Positions 32,125 through 43,100 of a DNA stretch of 64,000 bases are shown here, in pieces. The stretch comes from Craspedostauros australis (taxonomy: Eukaryota; Bacillariophyta; Bacillariophyceae; Mastogloiales; Achnanthaceae), in contig JAMXDE010000027.1 of assembly GCA_026770025.1 (NCBI GenBank), positions 62,001 to 126,000 of the forward strand, written 5' to 3'. The position numbers were made by a program, and so were the translations under genes. Positions within the stretch are counted from its first letter, which is position 1. Every line of letters begins with the position of its first letter. Under the pieces are notes generated by a model that was given only the letters and a program-made list of their open reading frames with translations, had not been told where the DNA came from and did no database searches.

Positions 32125-32927
32125 TCCCCTGCTGCTGCGTTGCTCTGTGGATTGGAGCAGACTTGGTGGTATCGATACGATGAGTTCGCGGTGATCTCTC
32201 TCTCTCTCTCTCTCTTTGACCTGTGGTCCGCTGGTGTGGTGTTGTGGTTCTGTGATGGTTCGACCACCTCCTTTTGGTGATGTGAAAGATACTTTTCGGT
32301 TCGGCGACTCCCGGATGCAGTGATGAACGGAGTTGTTGACAAGGTAAGTGAGACTTGTGAAGTACCTATCGTTAATGATCCCAACTCTTCGCCGGGGCGT
32401 TTTCATCCTTCCGCGACGCGGCCTGACTTGCGCTCTTTTCGCTCTGCCCATTCATCACGGGGTGGGTGCTGGCCGTTCGGGCAGGCTTTTGTGGCATTTT
32501 CCCGATGGCCGGTCACGCACAGAAGACACAAGCACAATGTTCACGAGTGATGCTACGACTACGACTACGACTACGACTACGACTACGACTATGTGTGCCT
32601 GTTGCATGCACCGTTGCCACCGACATTCGACGCCGAATGACCCCTCCAGAAACCCATGCAATTCTGCGCCGGTTGGTGGAGGGAGGGAGGTGCAGCATGG
32701 CGCCTCGAGATCTGCAGACGCCACCAGTCGCCCAGTCCAACACATCGAAGGGAGGTATTGTCAACAGCAACAACAGCCTCCGCAACCACAGTTTTTGGTG
32801 GCGGTGCGATCGAACGTGATCATCTGCAACACATCATTGACATCTTCCAACTCACTGGTATTGCGTGGTAATTGTCCCTTACAAGTACGCTTGCAAGCAT
32901 TACACCTCCGGTCGACTTGAAGCCACC
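32125..32927. promoter_or_regulatory. Divergent spacer with two microsatellites
   Basis: This roughly 800-bp gap carries a (TC)n run at 32196-32216 and a hexamer array with unit CTACGA at about 32551-32590 (six to seven copies). It lies between the JmjC and ATPase start codons. Short open frames on both strands across the hexamer array encode only simple dipeptide repeats and were not called. Confidence 0.5.
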
Positions 32928-35900
32928 ATGGCACCAGAACCTGCCGCTGGCGCAGTCACCATCCCTGCGACAACAAATACTCAACACCCGCCCAGAGAAA
33001 GAGGGAAGTCTCGTCTCCACAATACAGCCCTCACTTCTGAAAATGACTTCTATGACGATGGATACAACGAGGTCGAGCTGGAGACGGAGCTGCCCCACAC
33101 GCTGTTTTCCGCATCGGGCACGGATGGAGATGCCAAAGATGACTTCTTCGGGAGAGAGAAGGAGCTGCGGACGCTGCATCAAGCGTTTGATCGAATGATG
33201 CGTCACAGCAAATCACGTGGGACCAGCAAGGCGACCCATGCGAAGGAGGCAGCGACTTTGGCGTCATCGTCGTCGGAGGTTGCCGCGGATGGTGCATTCC
33301 TCCCGGCTGTATTCGTTTGGGGCAGCAGCGGATCAGGCAAGTCCAAGCTCGTGGATGTGTTTTGCGATCAGGTGATGGAACGCAGAAGAAAGAAGGACCG
33401 AGCAGGTGTCCGTGTGCTGAAGGGCAAGTTCGAAGAGAATCAACAAGGCAACCCCTTCTCAGCCATCACCCAAGCACTGTCGGATTGGTGTAAGGAGATG
33501 GCCGCATCGTCCCAAGCATCCGCATCAAAGGGTGGAGGCAACATCGCAAACGTAGAACGCACCGACTCCATCAAACCGAATGATGGGAAGCCTCTAGCCA
33601 CGGTATCAGAACTGCAGAGGCTTCGATCCATCATCAAGGCAGGATCGCTGACGACCGAGCAAGTGGATCTCCTCCATACGTTCGTTCCGGCACTCTCCGT
33701 CCTCATGAGCGAGGATGAAAACGATGCCACCTCCATTGCATCTTCGCTCAGGCAAACACATCAGCAGCAGTCACAGTCGGCACATATCTCCAACACGGAC
33801 AAGTCTTGGAATCGTTTCCAATACACCTTCATCCAGTTCCTGACTCTCATCTCCTCCAAGCAATGTCCGATGGTGCTGGTGCTGGACGACTTACAGTGGG
33901 CATCACAGGAGTGCATGGACTTGATGTCAACGGCAATTCATCAGTCCCATTTCCTGTTGATCGGAACCATCCGCCAGGTGCCCAACCCGCATCTGTCCGA
34001 CGAAGTGTTGGAGTTGGAACCCCATCTGCCATTTGCGAAGTTCCACGCGGATATGGAGGAGCGTTCTGCAACCGCAGCAACGTCACCATCGAACGAAAAT
34101 GGCAGAACCAACAACAGAGGAAATGGTAACACTACGAAGGATGATCCTGCCAGCGATCCCACTGGTGATGAACCATCAACTCCATTTGTCAACATCGACC
34201 TCCGCAACTTTACGAGACAAGAAATGCGAGAATGGGTGTCACATCTCTTTCAGCAGGACGATGATGTCGTCGACGATACAGTCGAGGTGCTGCACAGGCA
34301 GAGCGAAGGCAACATCTTCTACTCAGTCCAACTGCTGCAGGACATGGAACGCACGAAGGCATTGACGTACAGCCGCATCACATTCCAATGGAAACTCAAT
34401 ACATCCATGATGGCATCACATCAACGCGGCGGCCACGCGGTAAGGGAGCTGGATCACACAAGCAGGAAGAGATCGAGCGATGTGATCATGCTGATATCAT
34501 CCAAGTTGCGAGCTCTTCCGGCTCCGTCGCAGAGAGCTCTCGTGCTGGCGTCGTACATTCGATCATCGTTTGAACTGGACCTTCTGCAAGCGGTCTGGGA
34601 CAACGAACAACAGAGCAATGTACCGGACAATGAAATCCTTGGCGGAAACTCAAGCCACGGTGCAGATAACATCATCAACATCAACATCAACAATGATGAT
34701 GATGATTCCAAGACCCCGCTTGCGGAGTGGCTGGAAAATGCAGTTCTGGAAGGCCTATTGGCCAACTCCATCGGCGGAACAACTTACCGCTTCGCACATG
34801 ATCGCATTCAGCAGGCAGCTCATGATCTGGTGCCATTTGGGGAAACCCGCACAAAGCTCCGCCTACGGATTGGCCAATGCCTGTGGGATCTTTGCATGGG
34901 TACTGTACCAAGCGAACTCTCAGAAAGTAAACCCCCAGGTCAACGCACGGATACCCAGACCCATCCGTCGGACGGAATCGTCATCGCCAATGACAGCGGC
35001 CTCCTCTTCATTGCAGCCGAGCATCTCAACTGCATCCCAAGCAAAGACCACCTGATGTCGGCTCAACGGAATCTTCAGGTCGGCGAGCATGCACTCCAAA
35101 TGGCTGCGCTGATACCGGCCGCGACATACCTTCAGCAAGCCAACGTGTCACTTCGAAAGACGCGGGGTGATCCATGGCACGAACACTACGACTTGACCCT
35201 GCGATTGATGCGCGCTCGATGCGACATTGAGCTGTCGCTGAATCGATTCGATTTGGGGTATTCGCTGGGTGATGATCTGCTCGAGCATGCCAAATCCATT
35301 CATGACAAGCTTCCCACGTACGCTGCCATGTCCAATGCACTTGGCAAGCAAGATGAGCACATGAAGAGCCTGCAGCTGAGTCAACAGGGAGCGCGGTTGT
35401 GCGGGGTATGCCCCACACGCTGGCTTACCTTCCACGTAGCGTCTCAGCTACTGTCTACAAGGGCCTACTTTCGGAGAACCACCGACGAAGAATTCTTTCA
35501 ACAGAATCCTGTGACGACGAATCCACAGACGGTGTTGTCGATGAATTTCCTGAGGCAAATCATCGTTCGGGCATTTATGTGCCACGACATCGTCACATGG
35601 ATGCTGATACCACTGCAAATGTTCCGCATCACGAGGCGAGATGGCATCTGTGAGTACTTGGCCTCCGCTCTGGTCGCCTTTGCCATTTTGCACACGGCGC
35701 TTGGCGAATGTGATAACGCTCATCGATATGCCAAATTGGCAAAGGAAGTTCTACGCAGGGCGAATGGTTCCAAGAGAATGAGTGGATGGGTCTACTTATC
35801 CTTGGCAATGTATATCGAGTCATATTCCAAGCCATTCTGTGAGATATCACGTGACTTCCAATACGCTCACTCAGCAGCGATGGAAGTTGGAGATTTTGAG

Positions 35901-37028
35901 CTTGGCGTATTGTGCGGGGGTGAAAACTTGATGTATTCATTCTTTGAGGGCCGTCCTTTGCCTGGCATCGTATCAGCATCCGACTCCCTGCTGGACCAAA
36001 TGAAGACGTACAAAATCGAGGCGTACAAGAATATGGTAATTGAACTTTCCAACGCGTACAAATGTATCAGAGGGACTCTCGAATTGGATTGGGAGCAGCT
36101 CATGGAGGTTGAGAAGTACAAATGTGAAAGCCCATATGTCCAGGCATGCGCATACTGGGGTCGACTTCACATCGCGGTGTACTTTGGGAAGTATGAAGAT
36201 GCTGAGACGTTGCATCATCTCCTCGTGACAGATGGCGTTGCCGATCCGGGCTACTCATTTGTCACATCATCTGCGGTCCTGAGTGGGTTGATGGCTGCCA
36301 ACAGGTATCGCCAAACAAGAAAGCCAAAGTATCTCAAGTTGCTCCATCAAAAGAAACGCGAGCTCAAGAAGATATGTAACACGAGAGGCAGACAAGCATT
36401 TCGTCGGTACCTGATTCTCCGCGCAGAATGGAAAGCGATCAAGACAGGCACCAAACAACCAGGCCTTGTTGCATTATGCTACAAGGAAGCCATCAATAGT
36501 GCTGAAGATGGAAATCATCTTGATGAGGCAGGACTCGCTTGTGAAATGGCGGGGCGATACTTCTTGGAGGTTCACGACACAGATCCGAAACGTAGTGGCG
36601 GCATTCTCAGCAAACATCACTTCACGCAAGCACTGGGATTCTACGAAACCTGGGGCTCCATCCCAAAATGCAAGAGCTTCCGTGATATGTATGCGGAATA
36701 CATCGATGAAGACGAAGTGCAAGCGATCAAGAAGAAGAATGCTCTTCCAATCCAAGCCAACCCTTCCGTTTTCTGCAATCAGTCTCAAAGTCAACACAAT
36801 CAACCCAGCATCAACTACGATCTGGCGTTGGGACACGCACCAGACAACATGTTGATGAAGCCAGCTTCGGACATCGTGTCGGGGGACAACGCGGAGAGGA
36901 CTTGTATGAGCGAAGGCGTGGGGACTGAGAGCAATGGCAATAGTAAGAGTGCCAACACGAGCAACACCCGATCAGGTGAAGATCGCGTGGTTGACGATGA
37001 CTTGTCTGTACTGACAGACATGTCATAG
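32928..37028 (+). CDS. Large AAA-type ATPase (AAA_16) with helical repeat C-terminus
   Basis: ATG 32928 sits in a strong context (GCCACCATGG) and gives 1366 residues without introns. The frame is open a little further upstream, but no ATG there is as good. FFGREKELRTLHQAF at about residues 75-90 is the usual entry to AAA_16/Orc1-like ATPase modules. Walker A is GSSGSGKSK (residues 132-140) and Walker B is MVLVLDDLQWAS (about 312-323). IGTIRQVPN fits sensor 1, and FRFAHDRIQQAAHDLV-like sequence (about 620-640) resembles the winged-helix end of such modules. The last 700 residues are alpha-helical, TPR-like repeats. In bacteria and algae this plan is found in large signalling regulators beside kinase or cyclase domains, but no kinase or cyclase domain is present here. 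The cellular role is unknown. Confidence 0.75.
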   Translation: MAPEPAAGAVTIPATTNTQHPPRERGKSRLHNTALTSENDFYDDGYNEVELETELPHTLFSASGTDGDAKDDFFGREKELRTLHQAFDRMMRHSKSRGTSKATHAKEAATLASSSSEVAADGAFLPAVFVWGSSGSGKSKLVDVFCDQVMERRRKKDRAGVRVLKGKFEENQQGNPFSAITQALSDWCKEMAASSQASASKGGGNIANVERTDSIKPNDGKPLATVSELQRLRSIIKAGSLTTEQVDLLHTFVPALSVLMSEDENDATSIASSLRQTHQQQSQSAHISNTDKSWNRFQYTFIQFLTLISSKQCPMVLVLDDLQWASQECMDLMSTAIHQSHFLLIGTIRQVPNPHLSDEVLELEPHLPFAKFHADMEERSATAATSPSNENGRTNNRGNGNTTKDDPASDPTGDEPSTPFVNIDLRNFTRQEMREWVSHLFQQDDDVVDDTVEVLHRQSEGNIFYSVQLLQDMERTKALTYSRITFQWKLNTSMMASHQRGGHAVRELDHTSRKRSSDVIMLISSKLRALPAPSQRALVLASYIRSSFELDLLQAVWDNEQQSNVPDNEILGGNSSHGADNIINININNDDDDSKTPLAEWLENAVLEGLLANSIGGTTYRFAHDRIQQAAHDLVPFGETRTKLRLRIGQCLWDLCMGTVPSELSESKPPGQRTDTQTHPSDGIVIANDSGLLFIAAEHLNCIPSKDHLMSAQRNLQVGEHALQMAALIPAATYLQQANVSLRKTRGDPWHEHYDLTLRLMRARCDIELSLNRFDLGYSLGDDLLEHAKSIHDKLPTYAAMSNALGKQDEHMKSLQLSQQGARLCGVCPTRWLTFHVASQLLSTRAYFRRTTDEEFFQQNPVTTNPQTVLSMNFLRQIIVRAFMCHDIVTWMLIPLQMFRITRRDGICEYLASALVAFAILHTALGECDNAHRYAKLAKEVLRRANGSKRMSGWVYLSLAMYIESYSKPFCEISRDFQYAHSAAMEVGDFELGVLCGGENLMYSFFEGRPLPGIVSASDSLLDQMKTYKIEAYKNMVIELSNAYKCIRGTLELDWEQLMEVEKYKCESPYVQACAYWGRLHIAVYFGKYEDAETLHHLLVTDGVADPGYSFVTSSAVLSGLMAANRYRQTRKPKYLKLLHQKKRELKKICNTRGRQAFRRYLILRAEWKAIKTGTKQPGLVALCYKEAINSAEDGNHLDEAGLACEMAGRYFLEVHDTDPKRSGGILSKHHFTQALGFYETWGSIPKCKSFRDMYAEYIDEDEVQAIKKKNALPIQANPSVFCNQSQSQHNQPSINYDLALGHAPDNMLMKPASDIVSGDNAERTCMSEGVGTESNGNSKSANTSNTRSGEDRVVDDDLSVLTDMS

Positions 37029-37420
37029 ACAGGCCACGAAAATGATCATCAGACCTTGTTTGTTTGAATCCTCCGTGGCTGAACACGATTGTGGTGTTGT
37101 TGTTACTAGTACGAACAGGTACGCTCTCAAGCAAAGCCAGATGCTGGGGAGAACGCAGCGATTTCACGCTTGGGATAATGAGTTGTACAACACGAATTAG
37201 ACAGTATTCCGAAAGAGATTCTTTCGTCTTCCAGCGAACGTTTGGTGGTTTAGATTTGATACAAGGGTATCGGTTTTCTCGACAAGCGGGGGGCTCGTGG
37301 TTTGCCACAGTCTGCGGAATGTGAGAGAGTACTATCCTGCCCACCAATCCAAGCATGCACCCCGACCTTGGACATCTTCAGCAGATGACTCGAAATAGAC
37401 ATTATGGCGACAACTGCTGC
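37029..37420. terminator. Convergent 3' spacer
   Basis: This 392-bp gap separates the stop codons of the ATPase and DUF3119-like genes. Nothing coding was seen. Confidence 0.4.
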
Positions 37421-38098
37421 TTATTTCTCGACCTTCTCGCAGTTGTACTTCGTGAACCTTTCCTCCAGCTGCTTCGTATTGGCGATGGCTGGAAAGAAGT
37501 GGGCCTGACCAGCCAGGTCATCCACGATGATGGGAGCGTTGTTGCGGCCATCGGTCGGCGTTTGGACCTCCTTGAAGTAGACCAGGATGGGGAACTCCTT
37601 CGATGGCAAGAAGCCCCAGTTGACGATGGAGTTGTACTTCCAGCTATTGGCGCCGCCCACGACGATGTTCTCGCGGGATTCCTCCGTGTCCTCCTTGACC
37701 AACGAGAAGGAGGTGTTGTCAAATGTGAATCGCAGGTTCGTGGTTTGGAACGCGAGGAAGGCAGCGAAGAGGATCAGCACGGCACCGACGCCGACGACCA
37801 GCTGGGCGCTGAGCACTCCGAGCACCAGCGATCCCAGTGCGAGGTTGTAGGATGGATCGACGATCTCCTTGATCACGGCCTGTTCCTCCTTCGTGCCGAA
37901 GCGTCCGAACACATTGAGACGGCTGCTGTTGTTGTTGCTGCTTCTGCTTCTGCTTTTGTTGAGGCGGCTGGCTTGCTGCGAAGAGTTGCGCGCAGTGGAC
38001 GAAGCTGGAGCTGTGATGGGACTGGGCTGGAAGCCATGCACCGAAGCGAGCACGAGCAACGAGGAGAAGATGGCGAATGTGGCTTGTGGACTCTTCAT
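37421..38098 (-). CDS. Plastid-targeted DUF3119-like membrane protein
   Basis: The 225-residue product has a signal peptide (residues 1-22, ending LASVHG) followed by FQPSPITAPASS. The Phe at the cleavage point and the Ser-rich, Arg/Lys-containing transit stretch to about residue 60 form the bipartite diatom plastid signal. Residues 85-117 hold one long or two short membrane helices. The C-terminal half, FTFDNTSFSLVK, NSWKYNSIVNWGFLP, FPILVYFKE and HFFPAIANTKQLEERF, follows the pattern of cyanobacterial and plastid DUF3119 proteins: two helices, a beta domain with a W/F-rich core, then a final helix. The family is conserved in oxygenic phototrophs; its function is not known to me. It is convergent with the ATPase gene. 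The start is the first ATG. Confidence 0.72.
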   Translation of the reverse strand: MKSPQATFAIFSSLLVLASVHGFQPSPITAPASSTARNSSQQASRLNKSRSRSSNNNSSRLNVFGRFGTKEEQAVIKEIVDPSYNLALGSLVLGVLSAQLVVGVGAVLILFAAFLAFQTTNLRFTFDNTSFSLVKEDTEESRENIVVGGANSWKYNSIVNWGFLPSKEFPILVYFKEVQTPTDGRNNAPIIVDDLAGQAHFFPAIANTKQLEERFTKYNCEKVEK

Positions 38099-39349
38099 GT
38101 TGGCGATCCTGGTTGTGATGGTTGTGCTTCTGTGTGATCTTTCGAGATTGTGGTCTCCAAGAAGACTTCCTTGTTGAGTTCGGTCTGGTTGGCAGGTTTG
38201 TCCTTGTTGTTGGTGTGCTGGTGGTTGTTGGATCTTCTTCGCTTGTGCTTTCTGCGTTGTCTTTGTGTTGTGTTGTGTTGTGTTGTGTTGTTGCGACTGA
38301 CATCAGAACAATTGGTTTAATGACATGATATCCATAGTGATTTTTTTTCTTCCGAACAAGGAAGGTTCTCTAGTGCACCTTCCGAACAAGGAAGATCGGG
38401 GGGTCAGAAAAGGCCGATTCTTCCTTGCAAGGAAGGACCTTCCGAACAAGGAAGGTTTCGGGCCTCTCAGGGGGGGGTCAAAATCACAAAAAAGCAGACC
38501 CCAACGCAAACATGACACCCCACTGCGTGAAAACAACACGGTTTTTGCTCTACGCGATACATACGGACGTTGCATCCGCAATTTTACTTCTGGTTCCTGT
38601 GCTTTACAAACTAGTGGCAACATTTCAGCGCACGCATGCAGCACTTGATGTGAGCATGTATTTTATACTATTGCATACAATGCTTCAATGCCAATGGAAA
38701 TTGATCCACCGCATTCGTCGTATGCAACTACATCAGAATTGGTGGTAGATACACTTTGATTGTCATCGGATCGTCTTTAGTTTGATGTTTAAATTGACAT
38801 GGTTTGCGTCTAGAGGGCGTCTACCTGGATCATTTCTCTTCGCGGTTCTTCGTGTTGTTGTGTGGCATCCTTGTGCTGATCGTCGGTGTTGGCGTCGAGT
38901 CGTGCGTTTTGGTGGTTGGTTGTTGCGAAGCGGGTTTTGTATCACCAATCGACGGACAGACCTCAGCCGTCGAAGATGAGCCTTGGATCCTGTGTGTGGA
39001 ACATGTGGATGTCTATGGACTTGACAAAGTTTTGTAAAACAGTGGCGGAGATACATGTGCCACACATGGTCTTCTTTCGTGCGTGTCTCAAACAAACCTC
39101 GTACAAATACCGTTGTTCTGTCATCGCTTTGCTCAGTGTTCGATCCCTTGTGTCCGTTGATTTCACCGGCGGTTAACGGCGACGATTTGACGTTACGATG
39201 CCAACTCTGCTGTATTCGCGGCCCATTCTGTCACCGGTACACGTTCGACACGGATGACAAACAGCATCAGCCAATCAAACGAATTATGGGTCGCGCATCC
39301 ACTTTTCGTCGTTCTCCGGAGCTGCCTCCGTCTTGTGCAAAAATCCAAC
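38099..39349. other. Intergenic, with clustered short palindromes
   Basis: No gene was recognised between the DUF3119-like gene and the first retrotransposon. A GTTGT run lies at 38268-38292. A cluster of near-identical palindromes is annotated separately at 38349-38455. Confidence 0.5.
38349..38455. repeat. Cluster of CCTTCCGAACAAGGAAGG-type palindromes
   Basis: Three copies of the near-palindrome CTTCCGAACAAGGAAG occur at 38349-38365, 38378-38394 and 38438-38455. A related perfect palindrome (CCTTGCAAGG core) lies at 38420-38436. Each could form an 8-bp stem with a 2-4 base loop. The spacers differ in length (12, 25 and 1 bp) and sequence, unlike a CRISPR array or simple tandem repeat. Confidence 0.8.
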
Positions 39350-39354
39350 ACATC
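39350..39354. repeat. Target site duplication, left (ACATC)
   Basis: ACATC directly precedes the left LTR and recurs at 48504-48508 directly after the right LTR. This is a perfect 5-bp duplication typical of LTR retrotransposon integration, and it fixes the element borders. Confidence 0.88.
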
Positions 39355-40039
39355 AGTTAGGATTCGTGCGTATGCGTCGCGAATCGGTGGAGGATGCCTC
39401 GTGAATCTGCCGGCTTCGGGATAGCCGTGTGATGCAGTTCAAGAGAGGTGTACTGATTGAAGAGTTATAATTGTAACGATGAGTAGAAGAGTGCTTTGTA
39501 GCTAATCCTTGTCTGATATTATGAGTTAGCTTATTGGTGTTAGTAGGGTGAAGAAACGATGCCACACAACTTGGCAAGACCCTGCACTGATGCACTTTGA
39601 TTCAGTGCAACAGAGTAGACAATCAATACAGTACTTTGCTCTCCGCACATGTAGTTACACTGCAGTGTAGGTCATGACAATCAGTAGTGACGGTCATAAA
39701 GCAGTGGCTGTGGCTGAAGCTGACCCTCGGATTCCATTGCTTGAGTTGAAGCAAGTTGGATACTCATGTTGAGACCACGGTAGTAGTGTGGTGATCATCA
39801 GCATGAAGGAATCGGGGTATGTTGTAGTAAGGAGGATCTGAAGAGCATATAGTTCCCAGGTGGGGTGTGAGTCAGGTCGGTCAGGTTTGGGTCATGATGG
39901 ATTCGTGAATGGAGGAGAGGAAGGAGGAGAAAAGATTTGGTGGTTGATCAAGTCGGAAGATTTCGCGCCAAAACAGGAATTTCTCCCATCGGGTTGATAC
40001 CGTGTTCGGTAGTAGTCTGTCCCTCATTGAATCTCAACT
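39355..40039 (-). repeat. LTR of element 1 (3' LTR)
   Basis: This 685-bp direct repeat begins AGTTAGGATTCG and ends GAATCTCAACT. The ends are a short inverted pair AGTT/AACT instead of the usual TG/CA. The outer border is set by the ACATC target duplication. Confidence 0.9.
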
Positions 40040-40048
40040 CTCCCTCTC
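40040..40048 (-). other. Polypurine tract of element 1
   Basis: On the minus strand GAGAGGGAG lies immediately before the 3' LTR. This is where plus-strand DNA synthesis of copia elements is primed. Confidence 0.7.
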
Positions 40049-40122
40049 AGTGTTGGGTCGTGATTGGAGTTGTGGTATCGATGAAAACTTCATCCTTCGT
40101 TGTTGTTTGTTGTTGTTGGTTG

Positions 40123-43100
40123 TTACCAACCCATGATCTTGAATCGTAAGTATTCGAAGACTGCGATGGACAATCCTTTAGTGAAGATGTCGGCCAGTTG
40201 CTCCGGTGTTGCGATGTGCTGGATGTAGATGAACCCTGCCTTGACCCAGTACCAAAAGAAGTGCCACTTAGTCAGAAAGTGTTTAGTGCGCGCGGTTGGT
40301 TGATGATTGGTAGCGAGGGAAATGCAGGCTTGGTTGTCCTCAAACACAGTGCACTGTAGGTTGGTGTGCAGCGGCATGTTGGTGCCGGCGTTGTTGATGA
40401 CTTGGCGGATGAGCTGTTGGATGGGAATCAGCGTGCGCATTGCGAGAGAGAGAGAGCGGCGTACTCGGACTCCATCGTAGATAGAGCAATCTCAGTTTGG
40501 AGTTTGGACTTCCAAATGAGTGGGCACCCTCCCAATGTGATGAGATAACCAGTGCGCGACTTGACGGAGACGGGGTCCTTGCTGTCCTCTCGTCTGTAGA
40601 GTCCTGCGAAGTCTGCATCCACGTAGCACTTGAGATCGAGCTGCCCGGTGGGACGCACGATGGTGCCCTTGTCCTCAGTGTGCTTGAGGTAGCGCATGAT
40701 GCGCTTGATGGCCTTGGCGTGTGAGCGGCGAGGATCACTTCCGAAGCGAGCGACTTGGGAGACTGCGAATGCCAGGTCGGGGCGAGTGTTGGTCGTGAGA
40801 TACAACAGCATGCCGACGACGGAGCGGTAGTTCCATGGTTCGTTCATGGGAGGCTCATGCTTGCACTGTCCCAGTGCAAGCTGCGTAGTTGGTACGGGGC
40901 ACGGACTGCAGTTCGCCATCTTCGTGGTTGCGAGGATCTTTTTGATCAATCCTGGCTGGCGGAGATGGACCGTGTCTGCTTTTGGATCACGGCTGAGCTC
41001 GATTCCCAGGAACTCGGTGAAGCTTCCTTCTTGGGTGAGCTCAAAGCCGAGGTCGCGCATTGACTTGATGAAGTCGTCGGCGGCTTGCTTGGTCTTGGAG
41101 GCGATGCCCGCATCGTCAACGTAGAGGACGATCATGATGTCCTGCTTGATGAACAGGCACTGCTCTTGATCGCAGGCCTTGAAGCCGATCGTTGTGAGGG
41201 CTCGGATGAGATGTTCATACCAGAGGCGAGGAGCAATCGTCAAGCCGTACAGGCTCTTGCGGAGCTTGAGGCAGGTGTCGGGACCCTTCGTTGACTTGAA
41301 TCCGCGAGGGAGATGAAGGTAAACTGGCTTGTGGATGGATGCTTGCACGAAAGCGTTCGTGAAGTCGATGGACGTTGTTGTCTAACCCATGACTATGGAA
41401 GTGCTGAGGAAGATGCGGACGGATGACCAGGCGACGACTGGTGCGTAGGTGGAGGCATCCTCTTGCATGAGGTCTCCACGGCAACACCAGCGTCCCTTGT
41501 ATTTCTTGATGGTTCCGTCGGGAAGGCGCTTGCGGCGAAAGACCCAGGTTCCTGGAAAGATGCGATCGTTGACGACGTCGATCTTCTTCACTTCCTCCCA
41601 CGTGCCTTTTTCCGTGAGATCTCGAATCTCCTTTTCGGCGGCTTGCATCCACTCGTCCTTGTTGTCGTCGCGAATGGCTTCGTCGAAGGAGAGGGTGTCC
41701 GGATCGGTGTTGGATGCCTTATACACCGAGGTGCGTTCGGCGATATCCAAGTCGCCACCTGCGGCGAAGTAGCTCATCATGCGATTATCGACGTAGGTGG
41801 GGAAGTTTGTTGCATCCTTCTGTGGCTCGATGATTGCGACGGAGTAGGCATGCTGCTCGATGTTCGCCCATGTGGTTGGTGGAATGCACTTCGCTGTGTC
41901 GAGGATGAATGACGGATTGATGTCGAGCGTGGATGATGAGTCGATGTCGAGCATGAATCCTTGGTTGGCAGAGCGAGTCGCTGGGGCCGAAGTGAGTGGC
42001 GCCGTGTTCGACTCAATCATGCCTTGGACGAACTGCTCAACCTCATATTCGCTTGGACGTAGCCACGGTCCTGGTCGGATCGTCGTCACCTGGCGACGGA
42101 GTAGCTCGAATGCAAGACGGTAGTGATGATTCTCGATCATCGCGTTCCACACGGAACGAGTCCTTTGGACGAACGCTTCTGCGCTGTACGCAGATTTGGG
42201 TGGAAGGTACCCTTGGTTCATCAAGTGCTCGGGATCTTGGTAGTACCATGGCCCTGATTTGGCCTTGGACATGAAGTCGAGAGCGTCAAAGCGGGGTTCC
42301 ATCGTGCCTGTGCTGATGAAGGTACTCAGCTTCTCCACGAACTGTTCGACGGCGTGGTCGGTGGCCAGTCGGAGGAGGTCTTCGTCGAGAAAGACGCTGT
42401 TGAGGTCTTTCTCGAAGTGATCCTCCATGTCCGAGTGGAAGTTGTTGTACGTCTCCTGGAATGGAGTCGCTCCTTCCTCGGTCATGTCGTCGGGGTCCGG
42501 TTGCCACCAGTCAGCCATGTTGATGCTTGCTTCTTCTACTTGAGCTGCCTTTGGGGCGAACGTTGGAAGTACAACGTTGGTTGGCTGTGGATTCAAAGTG
42601 TTGAATCGACCTCGAAGTCTGCGCAACAAGTAGTGAGCGTCCACCTTGAATTGGTGTAGATCGATGGAGAGAGAGTCGCTACCTTTGCGTTGGAGAGGTT
42701 CGATTGTATGTAAGCAATCGACGATAGCTTGTGAGAATGTGATGATCGATGACGAGTCGGGGTGCAGTTCCCTGGGTGTTGCGTCCTGTTCAATTTCTTC
42801 CAAGGTAGCTACTGCGGGGCAGAAGTAGTAATCGTCGGTGTCCTCGTCGTCCAACCATGCGGCCTTGCCTCCCATGCGCGCATACGTGAATCGCTTTGGT
42901 TGTTTGCGACTTCTCGTGCTTCGAGGTCTTGTTGGCGTTGACTCGGGCTTCGGCGTAGTTGTTGTCGTGGACTTAGTCTCAATTGGCGTCGGAGCTAAAG
43001 GTGGTAATGGAGTTGCCGGTTCTGAAATTGGCGACTCTCGGAGAGGTGAACTCAATTGCGGTTGAAGTGTTCGCTGATCCGGTGACTCTATAGTAGAGTC

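Noticed and set aside
32865-32927. Upstream extension of the ATPase frame
   Set aside because: ATG 32928 has a near-perfect initiation context, and the extension adds nothing domain-like.
38349-38455. CRISPR array
   Set aside because: There are only three or four short palindromes with unequal spacers, in a eukaryotic context with no Cas genes.
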